DNA of 12,396 nucleotides from Lachnospiraceae bacterium (GTDB taxonomy: Bacteria; Bacillota_A; Clostridia; Lachnospirales; Lachnospiraceae), in assembly GCA_017614185.1 (NCBI GenBank), contig JAGACI010000034.1:1-12396 (forward strand), read 5' to 3'. The notes beneath the pieces were generated by a model, which saw only the letters and a list, made by a program, of their open reading frames with translations, was not told the origin of the DNA and did no database searches. Shown in pieces: positions 6,325 to 12,396 of this stretch. How positions within the stretch are numbered: the first letter of the stretch is position 1; each line of letters begins with the position of its first letter. The position numbers and the translations under genes were made by a program.

Positions 6325-7653
6325 ATGGACGCAATGAGAGAAATGCTTGCAAAAAGGCAGAAAGGAATGAAATACGCAGGTATCCCTTCCTTCTGTACGG
6401 CTTCCGATCTTGTAATCGAAGCGTGCTTAAAGCAGGCAATGAGATTTGATGATTATGTACTTGTCGAGGCTACAGCCAATCAGGTTAACCAGTTCGGCGG
6501 TTACACCGGCATGAAGCCCGCAGACTACAGAGATTTTGTCTATGGTATTGCAGACAATATCGGATTCCCGAGAGAAAGAATCATCCTTGGCGGTGATCAC
6601 TTAGGACCTCTTACATGGCAGAACGAGCCTGAAGAGGAAGCAATGAAAAAGTCGGTAGAACTTGTAAAACTCTTCGTACTTGCAGGATTTAAGAAAATCC
6701 ACCTTGACACAAGCATGAGAGTGGCCGACGACCCCAGAGATGAAATGCTTTCGGATGAAACAATCGCAAGAAGAGGCGCAATGCTTTATGAAGCCTGCGA
6801 AGAAGCTTATCAGGAGCTTTTAAAGAAAAACCCCAATGAGGAGCGCCCCGCTTACATTATAGGAAGCGAGGTTCCGATTCCCGGAGGAGCGCAGGAAGCA
6901 GAGGATTCAATAAGCGTAACAAAGCCCGAAGCGGTTGAAAAAACACTTTCGGTTTACAAAGAGCAGTTTGAGAAGAGGGGATTAAACGACGCGTTCGACA
7001 ACATCATCGGTATCGTGGTTCAGCCCGGCGTAGAGTTTGGCGATGAGGACGTGTTCCACTACGACAGAACCAATGCCGCAAAGCTTACCGAAGCGATGAA
7101 AAAGCACGGAAACGTCGTACTTGAAGGCCACTCAACAGACTATCAGCCTCCCCAGTGCTTAAAAGAAATGGTAGAAGACGGAATCGCAATCTTAAAGGTT
7201 GGTCCCGCACTTACTTTTTCACTTAGAGAAGGACTTTTTGCTCTCTCCATGATGGAAAAAGCACTTGTCCCCGAAGACAAGCAGGCAAGATTTATCGAAG
7301 TTATGGAAGAGACAATGATGAAGAACCCCGGAAACTGGCAGAAGCACTATCACGGAAGTGCCAGAGATCTCGCATTCAAGAGAAAATACAGCTTCTCCGA
7401 CAGATGCAGATACTACTTCGCACAGCCCGAGATGAAAGCAGCAATCGAAAAGCTTTTCACAAACATGGAAAACGTTGAGATTCCTCTCGGAATGCTTCGT
7501 CAGTACATGCCGCTTCAGTACATAAAGGTAAGGGACGGAGTTTTGACAACGAATCCCCGAGACCTCGTTGAAGACTGTGTTGTACACCTCGTTGAGGATT
7601 ACAACTACGCGACAAAGCTTAACTACATGATCAGCGACGCGTTCTACTGTTAG
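6325..7653 (+). CDS. Tagatose-1,6-bisphosphate aldolase subunit, GatZ/KbaZ family
   Basis: This 442-residue protein belongs to the GatZ/KbaZ/AgaZ family. In E. coli these proteins are needed for full activity and stability of the catalytic class II D-tagatose-1,6-bisphosphate aldolase GatY/KbaY. Family blocks appear in order: SDLVIEACLKQA, QVNQFGGYTGM (from residue 53), LGGDHLGP (Asp91-His92), HLDTSM, EVPIPGG, VQPGVEFGDE, EGHSTDYQ, LKVGPALTF, and IPLGMLRQYMP near the end. Length and motif order match the E. coli proteins. The ATG at 6325 was chosen because GGAGGG (6310-6315) lies 9 bases upstream. The TTG at 6316 would directly abut that site. No GatY/KbaY gene and no tagatose-6-phosphate kinase gene lie in the window. 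The protein may work alone, may pair with a subunit encoded elsewhere, or may have another role; some comparative-genomic work has questioned the purely structural role. Confidence 0.9.
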   Translation: MDAMREMLAKRQKGMKYAGIPSFCTASDLVIEACLKQAMRFDDYVLVEATANQVNQFGGYTGMKPADYRDFVYGIADNIGFPRERIILGGDHLGPLTWQNEPEEEAMKKSVELVKLFVLAGFKKIHLDTSMRVADDPRDEMLSDETIARRGAMLYEACEEAYQELLKKNPNEERPAYIIGSEVPIPGGAQEAEDSISVTKPEAVEKTLSVYKEQFEKRGLNDAFDNIIGIVVQPGVEFGDEDVFHYDRTNAAKLTEAMKKHGNVVLEGHSTDYQPPQCLKEMVEDGIAILKVGPALTFSLREGLFALSMMEKALVPEDKQARFIEVMEETMMKNPGNWQKHYHGSARDLAFKRKYSFSDRCRYYFAQPEMKAAIEKLFTNMENVEIPLGMLRQYMPLQYIKVRDGVLTTNPRDLVEDCVVHLVEDYNYATKLNYMISDAFYC

Positions 7654-7681
7654 GGTCGGCAAATTTGGGAGGAATACAGTT

Positions 7682-8656
7682 TTGATTTTGAAAAAGATAA
7701 AAGAGAATCCGATAGTCAAAAAACTCGGATTCAACAGGATAGTTCTTACAGGTGTTCTAATCCTTATGTACGTGGTACTAAGCATGCTTGTTGATAACTT
7801 CGCAGGTATGCCCCGTATAATGAGTGCCTTAAACTACGCATACTTCCTTGGTTTCTTATCACTCGGCGTAACCTTCGTAATCGCAACGGGAGGAATCGAT
7901 TTCTCAATCGGACCGGTAATGTTCTGTTGCGCACTGGTTTCGGGTTACTGCCTTACAAGCATCGGAGTTCCGATGGCTCTCTCCCTTGTGATAAGCCTCT
8001 TCGTGGGTATGGTATTCGGAACCTTTAACGGCTACCTCGTAGCTTACTGGAAAGTACCTCCGTTCATCGTATCGATGGCGAGTATGAATATCGCCAAAGG
8101 TGTTGCGAGCGTATTTACCAAGACTCAGTCGGTAAGCTGGCCTCAGGCAGCCAAAGGCGGATGGTTTAGAAACCTTGTAAAAGTTGGAAAAGTTCCCGTT
8201 GGTGTAATCATATTTTTCCTTGTGGCAGCAATCTGCTACATCATCCTAAACCACACCAAGGCGGGAAGATACATGTTAAGCCTCGGAAGCAACCGTGAGG
8301 CGGTAAGACTTTCAGGCGTAAACATCAAAAAATGGGAAATGCTTGCCTACATGATCTGCGGAATCTTAGTCGGAATCGCAGCAATCTACTTCGTAGGCGC
8401 ATATACAACGGTTCAGCCCGGATACGGCGATCAGTACAATAACGAAGCAATCGCGGGATGTGTAATGGGCGGAACCTCTATGGCGGGCGGACTTGCCTCC
8501 ATAGGCGGAACTGTAATCGGCGTATTTATCATCGCTCTTTTGCAGGAAGGTATTCTTGCCCTTGGATTTACCAAGGATTATCAGCTGATTATTACAGGCA
8601 TCATCGTAATCGTTGCGGTTTATGCCGATGTAATGGCCAGACGCAGAAAGAACTGA
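7682..8656 (+). CDS. Ribose-type ABC transporter permease 1
   Basis: This 324-residue integral membrane protein of the RbsC/AraH/XylH (BPD_transp_2) family forms the channel of a sugar importer. It is strongly hydrophobic with multiple membrane spans. It carries the family's TGGIDFSIG block near the first cytoplasmic region, LNHTKAGRYMLSLGSNREAVRLSGVN, and NEAIAGCVMGGTSMAGG before the last spans. The C-terminus (ARRRKN) is basic and probably cytoplasmic. The gene starts with TTG at 7682, since GGGAGG (7667-7672) lies 9 bases upstream and no in-frame ATG precedes the first conserved segment. A second TTG at 7688 is possible. Its TGA stop overlaps an ATG that could start the ATPase (ATGA), which suggests translational coupling. 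A second permease two genes downstream is paralogous, so a heteromeric channel is likely. Confidence 0.92.
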   Translation: MILKKIKENPIVKKLGFNRIVLTGVLILMYVVLSMLVDNFAGMPRIMSALNYAYFLGFLSLGVTFVIATGGIDFSIGPVMFCCALVSGYCLTSIGVPMALSLVISLFVGMVFGTFNGYLVAYWKVPPFIVSMASMNIAKGVASVFTKTQSVSWPQAAKGGWFRNLVKVGKVPVGVIIFFLVAAICYIILNHTKAGRYMLSLGSNREAVRLSGVNIKKWEMLAYMICGILVGIAAIYFVGAYTTVQPGYGDQYNNEAIAGCVMGGTSMAGGLASIGGTVIGVFIIALLQEGILALGFTKDYQLIITGIIVIVAVYADVMARRRKN

Positions 8657-8667
8657 TGGAGGGAAAC

Positions 8668-10164
8668 ATGGGCGAAGTAATACTGGAGATGAAACAAATT
8701 GATAAATCCTTCCCCGGTGTGCATGCGTTAAACAAAGTCGACTTCAACGTGAAGCGAGGCGAAGTACACGCACTTATGGGTGAGAACGGTGCCGGTAAAT
8801 CTACACTTATGAAGGTCCTTACGGGAATCTACACCAAGGACTCCGGCTCCATCATATATGAAGGAAAAGAGGTTGAGTTCCACGGCGCGAGAGAAGCGCA
8901 GGACGCAGGTGTCGTAATCGTACACCAGGAGCTTAACATGGTGGGCCACTTAACAGTTGCCCAGAACATTTTCATCGGACGTGAGTTCAAAAAAGGAATC
9001 CGTATCGATGACAAAAAGATGAATGAGGAAGCGGCAAAGCTCTTCGCAAGATTAAACATTGAGATTGACCCCACAGCGACAATGAGCGAACTGACCGTTG
9101 GTAAGCAGCAGATGTGTGAGATAGCCAAAGCGATTTCGCACGACGCAAAGGTAATCGTTTTTGACGAGCCTTCGGCTGCACTTACCGAATCCGAAATTCA
9201 GGACTTATTTAAGATCATAAGAGATTTAAGAGACCAGCAGCTTGCAATCGTTTATATCTCGCACCGTATGGATGAGATTAAGGTCATCACCGACAGAGTA
9301 ACAGTCATGAGAGACGGCTGCTACGTAGGAACTCTCGTAACAAAGGATTGCACCAAGGACGACATCGTAAACATGATGGTAGGCCGTGTAATCTACGAGG
9401 AGCCTAAGACCAAGAGCATGGTAGAAGAGAATGCTCCGGTTGTTCTGAAAGTCGAGCACCTTAACGCAGGCAAGATGGTTCAGGATGTAAGCTTCGAGCT
9501 CCATAAGGGCGAAATCTTAGGATTCTCTGGCCTTATGGGTGCAGGAAGAACAGAGACCGCAAGAGCGATTTTTGGAGCGGATCCCAAGGAGAGCGGCGAC
9601 ATCTACGTAAACGGAAAGCTTGTTAATATTCAAAGCCCCGAGGATGCCGTTAAAGTCGGAATCGGATACCTCTCGGAGGACAGAAAGCGTTACGGAATCG
9701 TAGTCCAGAAGACAGTAGCCGAGAATACGACGATGGCGAATCTTTCAAACTTCATGAAGGGACTCTTTATCGATAAGAGAAAAGAGAAAAAGGAAGCCTT
9801 AAAGTTTGTTGATTCACTCGCTACAAAGACTCCGAGCGTAGATCAGCTTGTTGTAAACCTTTCAGGCGGTAACCAGCAAAAGGTCGTAATCGCAAAGTGG
9901 CTTTGCAAAAACTGCGACATCCTTATATTCGATGAGCCCACAAGAGGTATCGATGTAGGCGCCAAGAACGAAATCTACAAGCTCATGAACAAGCTTGCTT
10001 CCGAAGGCAAATCAATCATAATGATTTCTTCTGAAATGACTGAGATTTTAAGAATGAGTGACAGAATCGTGGTTATGTGTGAAGGCAAGAAGACCGGTGA
10101 ACTTAAGATTGAGGACACCACACAGGAAAAGATCATGAACCTGGCCACAAGGGATATAGGTTAG
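8668..10164 (+). CDS. Sugar ABC transporter ATP-binding protein (RbsA/MglA type, two ATPase domains)
   Basis: This 498-residue cytoplasmic ATPase energises monosaccharide import and has two fused nucleotide-binding domains, as in RbsA and MglA. In the N-terminal domain Walker A GENGAGKST is at 38-46, the signature is LTVGKQQ from 142, and Walker B includes VIVFDEPSAAL (Asp166). The C-terminal domain has the degenerate Walker A of the family (GLMGAGRTE), the signature LSGGNQQ from 398, and ILIFDEPTRGID (Asp422). One intact and one degenerate site is normal for this family. GGAGGG (8658-8663) precedes the ATG at 8668, and the first residues GEVILEMKQIDKSFPG match the family start. An in-frame ATG at 8656 overlaps the permease TGA and is an alternative. 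Upstream codons in the same frame belong to the overlapping permease gene. Confidence 0.95.
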   Translation: MGEVILEMKQIDKSFPGVHALNKVDFNVKRGEVHALMGENGAGKSTLMKVLTGIYTKDSGSIIYEGKEVEFHGAREAQDAGVVIVHQELNMVGHLTVAQNIFIGREFKKGIRIDDKKMNEEAAKLFARLNIEIDPTATMSELTVGKQQMCEIAKAISHDAKVIVFDEPSAALTESEIQDLFKIIRDLRDQQLAIVYISHRMDEIKVITDRVTVMRDGCYVGTLVTKDCTKDDIVNMMVGRVIYEEPKTKSMVEENAPVVLKVEHLNAGKMVQDVSFELHKGEILGFSGLMGAGRTETARAIFGADPKESGDIYVNGKLVNIQSPEDAVKVGIGYLSEDRKRYGIVVQKTVAENTTMANLSNFMKGLFIDKRKEKKEALKFVDSLATKTPSVDQLVVNLSGGNQQKVVIAKWLCKNCDILIFDEPTRGIDVGAKNEIYKLMNKLASEGKSIIMISSEMTEILRMSDRIVVMCEGKKTGELKIEDTTQEKIMNLATRDIG

Positions 10165-10175
10165 GAGGAGGAATC

Positions 10176-11156
10176 ATGGAAAAGAAAAAATTTGCTTCAA
10201 AGCTTTTAAGGCAGGAAGTAATAGTGCTCATCGTAGTAATCGCACTTTTAATCTTCTTCTGCCTTGCAAGCCCGAGCTTCAGAAAATATACGACTATCCT
10301 CACAATCATGGATTATTCGTACTACATAGTTCTGATGGCCATCGGCGTTTCCTTCCCGCTTATAACGGGAGGCGTTGATCTTTCAATCGGCACCGGGTTA
10401 GTCTGCTACTCCCTTGCAGGCGGCTATTTGATAGTTCACTGCGGATGGCCCACAGGACTTGCGATGGTGGTTTCGGTTCTCTTTGGTACCGCAATCGGAT
10501 TCTTAAACGGAATCTTAATCGGTGTAATGGACCTGCCTCCATTCCTTGCAACACTTTGCACCTGCATGTTAACGAGAGGTCTCGGATCGATCTGTTCCAA
10601 AAACTTCGGTATTTCATGGCCTACACAGGGCCAGGAAGGCAGCTGGTTTAGAAACATCTTTAAGTTGACTGTCGGCGAAACGAAGATTCCTCTCGGATTT
10701 GTCTGGGTATTGATTCTGGCACTGATTATGCACTTTGTGCTTAACCACACGAGAATCGGCCGATACACAATCGCAATCGGAAGTAACAAGGAAGCAGCGA
10801 TTCTTTCGGGAATCAATGTCAAGAAGTATCACATAATGGCCTACACAATTTCAGGTCTCTTTGCGGCACTTGCTTCAATCGCTTACTCAGCCGTTTTTGC
10901 AACGGTACTTCCGGGAACCGGCGCAGGCTTCGAACTTGAAGCTATCGGCGGCGCAATCATCGGCGGTGTGTCAGCTACAGGCGGCGCGGGTTCAATCATC
11001 GGAACATTTATCGGTGTATTCGTTATCTGCTTACTCAAGACCGGTCTTCCTTTTATCGGGTTACAGGCAAACTGGCAGCAGATAGTTACGGGCTTCGTTC
11101 TCATCGGCTCTGTAATGGTTGACATCATAAAGAAGAGAAAAATGGCAAAAAAATAA
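10176..11156 (+). CDS. Ribose-type ABC transporter permease 2
   Basis: This 326-residue membrane protein is a second RbsC-family permease with multiple hydrophobic spans and a basic C-terminus (KKRKMAKK). Family blocks are TGGVDLSIGTG, LPPFLATLCTCML, LNHTRIGRYTIAIGSNKEAAILSGINVKK and EAIGGAIIGGVSATGG. It shares with permease 1 the SWP...GxWFRN stretch and the GRY...GSN(K/R)EA...LSG(I/V)N(V/I)KK loop, so the two are paralogues. GGAGGAGG (10164-10171) precedes the ATG at 10176, only 11 bp after the ATPase stop. Two different permeases plus one double-ATPase fit a heterodimeric channel, unlike the single RbsC gene of the E. coli ribose operon, where RbsC works as a homodimer. Confidence 0.93.
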   Translation: MEKKKFASKLLRQEVIVLIVVIALLIFFCLASPSFRKYTTILTIMDYSYYIVLMAIGVSFPLITGGVDLSIGTGLVCYSLAGGYLIVHCGWPTGLAMVVSVLFGTAIGFLNGILIGVMDLPPFLATLCTCMLTRGLGSICSKNFGISWPTQGQEGSWFRNIFKLTVGETKIPLGFVWVLILALIMHFVLNHTRIGRYTIAIGSNKEAAILSGINVKKYHIMAYTISGLFAALASIAYSAVFATVLPGTGAGFELEAIGGAIIGGVSATGGAGSIIGTFIGVFVICLLKTGLPFIGLQANWQQIVTGFVLIGSVMVDIIKKRKMAKK

Positions 11157-11166
11157 ACAGATGTGT

Positions 11167-11216
11167 ACTGCAATGCAGTTCATATAGAAAAAACAACAGA
11201 AGGGATATTTTTTCTA
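11167..11216 (+). repeat. Two inverted repeats between permease 2 and the binding-protein gene
   Basis: ACTGCA and TGCAGT (11167-11179, one central base) form a short stem. Further on, TAGAAAAAA (11185-11193) is the exact complement of TTTTTTCTA (11208-11216), a 9-bp A/T-rich stem with a 14-base loop. The right arm ends against the AAGGAGG ribosome site of the lipoprotein gene. The 73-bp gap is the longest inside the operon. The structures could protect or expose the binding-protein message, which is commonly made in excess over its permeases, or could be incidental. Confidence 0.35.
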
Positions 11217-11229
11217 AAGGAGGAAAAAA

Positions 11230-12387
11230 ATGAAGAAAAAAGTTTTAGCAACAATCATGTGTGCAGCTATGGTTGCAACAATGCTTGCAGGATGTGGCGG
11301 ATCAACAGCAGATTCATCAGCAGCTCCCGCTAAGGAAGAGGCATCAGCTCCCGCAAAGACCGAGGAAGCAGCTCCCGCAGCAAGCGAGTCAGCAGGCGAA
11401 CTCAATTTCAAGATCGTAGTAAAGAGCTTCCAGTCATCATACTGGCAGGCAGCAGTTACCGGTGTTAACCAGGCAGCAGAAGAGCTCGGCGTAAAAGTTG
11501 AGTGTAACGGACCTAACGCTGAGTCTGATATCGCAGATCAGGTTAACATGCTTACAAACTACATCAACGGCGCTCCCGACGGAATCGGCCTTGCAGCTTG
11601 TGACCAGAGTGCATGTCTTGACGCTTTACAGATGGCAAAAGACGCAGGTATCCCCGTTGTATGTTTCGACTCAGGATGTCCTGATGCTCCCGAAGGATCA
11701 GTTCTTTCCACAATCGCTACAGACAACTACGGCGCAGGCGCTACAGCTGCTGAGAACCTTTACGCAGCACTTAAGGACACCATCGCAAGTGCATCTGCAC
11801 CTGTAAGAGTTGGTGAGGTTAACCAGGAGTCAACTTCTGAGTCCATCACAATGCGTGGTCTCGGATTCATCGATAAGTTCACAGAGCTTGCTTCTGCAGA
11901 CGGCAAGAAGGTTGCAGTTGTTGGTAACGAGTTCTATGTAAACGGCGCTAAGGATAAGGGCGACGAGGCTTCAGCAGACATCATCATCGAAGTAGCAGTT
12001 CCTGCACAGACAACAGTTGAGCTCTGCGCAACAGAGGCATCAGCTATCATGAACAAGTCAGACGTTATCGGTATCTTCGGTTCAAACCAGGTTGCAGCAG
12101 AAGGTATCCTTTCAGCTAATGAGAACCTTAACAAGCTCGGAACAGAAGCCGGAACAACAATCCTTGCAGCAGGTTTCGATGCAGGTTCTGTTATTAAGCA
12201 GGCTATCAAGGACGGCAAGATGTTCGGTGCTGTTACACAGTCTCCTCTCGCTCTGGGAAGAACAACAGTTGAGACTCTTTACAAGATCGCTAACGGTGAG
12301 ACAGTTTCCGATATCGCAACAGACGGATACTGGTATGACAGTTCCAACATGGATTCACCCGACATCGCTCCCAACCTTTATGACTAA
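11230..12387 (+). CDS. Sugar ABC transporter substrate-binding lipoprotein
   Basis: This 385-residue secreted, lipid-anchored binding protein is of the RbsB-like periplasmic-binding type. It catches the sugar outside the membrane and delivers it to the two permeases. A basic N-terminus (MKKK), a hydrophobic core and the lipobox LAGC (Leu19-Cys22) give a signal peptidase II site with Cys22 as first mature residue. An Ala/Pro/Glu-rich linker follows to about residue 55, then the two-lobed domain from FKIVVKSFQSSYW. Further features are DQVNMLTNYINGAPDGIGLAACD, GIPVVCFDSG, ATDNYGAG and AAGFDAG. AAGGAGG (11217-11223) lies 6 bases before the ATG, a strong site. Codons look more uniform (GCA, GCT, ACA, AAC, ATC) than in the enzyme genes, consistent with high expression. 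The ligand cannot be read from sequence. Confidence 0.94.
   Translation: MKKKVLATIMCAAMVATMLAGCGGSTADSSAAPAKEEASAPAKTEEAAPAASESAGELNFKIVVKSFQSSYWQAAVTGVNQAAEELGVKVECNGPNAESDIADQVNMLTNYINGAPDGIGLAACDQSACLDALQMAKDAGIPVVCFDSGCPDAPEGSVLSTIATDNYGAGATAAENLYAALKDTIASASAPVRVGEVNQESTSESITMRGLGFIDKFTELASADGKKVAVVGNEFYVNGAKDKGDEASADIIIEVAVPAQTTVELCATEASAIMNKSDVIGIFGSNQVAAEGILSANENLNKLGTEAGTTILAAGFDAGSVIKQAIKDGKMFGAVTQSPLALGRTTVETLYKIANGETVSDIATDGYWYDSSNMDSPDIAPNLYD
11321..11392 (+). repeat. Degenerate 24-bp tandem repeat in the lipoprotein linker
   Basis: CAGCTCCCGC recurs at 11321, 11345 and 11369, exactly 24 bp apart. This gives about three 8-codon units (APAKEEAS, APAKTEEA, APAASESA) directly after the lipid-anchored cysteine region. 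In-frame repeats of this kind can vary in copy number and set the length of the tether between membrane and binding domain. Confidence 0.7.
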
Positions 12388-12396
12388 GTTACGGAC

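Noticed and set aside
8458..8667. Extended N-terminus of the ATPase reading frame
   Set aside because: The segment overlaps the end of permease 1 in another frame and encodes a Cys/Arg-rich, unrelated stretch. The ATG at 8668 with GGAGGG upstream begins a normal RbsA-type protein.
11160..11190. Separate promoter for the binding-protein gene
   Set aside because: TATAGA at 11184-11189 could pass as a -10, but no acceptable -35 lies at the right distance.

Overview
The window is about 12.4 kb of moderate-GC DNA with every gene on the + strand and short gaps between them. Most genes have AGGAGG-type ribosome sites. The solute-binding lipoprotein has a low-GC Gram-positive signal peptide (basic start, LAGC lipobox, Ala/Pro/Glu linker), and stops and codons are ordinary. 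This fits an anaerobic Firmicute, most likely class Clostridia and probably family Lachnospiraceae. That placement is an inference from protein style, not from a marker gene.

Layout: (1) bases 1-1425 hold the 3' part of an L-fucose isomerase (FucI) gene cut by the window edge. (2) A LacI-family regulator follows (1532-2530), with its own promoter and an operator-like site at the predicted transcription start. (3) The control region 2531-2699 holds a strong promoter (TTGACG, 17 bp, TATAGT), two operator-like palindromes exactly 105 bp apart that flank the promoter, and a terminator-like hairpin directly downstream of the predicted start of transcription. (4) A catabolic run follows: FGGY sugar/polyol kinase (2700-4193), GatD-like zinc dehydrogenase (4217-5266), aldo-keto reductase (5285-6298) and a GatZ/KbaZ-type tagatose-bisphosphate aldolase subunit (6325-7653). 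(5) A ribose-type ABC importer follows: permease (7682-8656), double-ATPase (8668-10164), second permease (10176-11156) and lipoprotein binding protein (11230-12387). Genes from 2700 to 12387 look like one operon.

Function: the operon appears to import an unphosphorylated sugar or polyol through the ABC system and pass it through an aldo-keto reductase, a kinase, a GatD-like polyol-phosphate dehydrogenase and a GatZ/KbaZ-type aldolase subunit. GatD and GatZ are best known from PTS-fed galactitol pathways. Here no PTS gene is present, and an FGGY kinase plus ABC transporter could supply the phosphorylated intermediate instead. The catalytic GatY/KbaY partner, a second (6-phosphate) kinase and an L-fuculose-1-phosphate aldolase are all absent from the window, so the exact substrate is open. 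The most notable signals are this mixed pathway and the lac-like operator layout: one site at the regulator's own start, two flanking the operon promoter, and a fourth inside the kinase gene.
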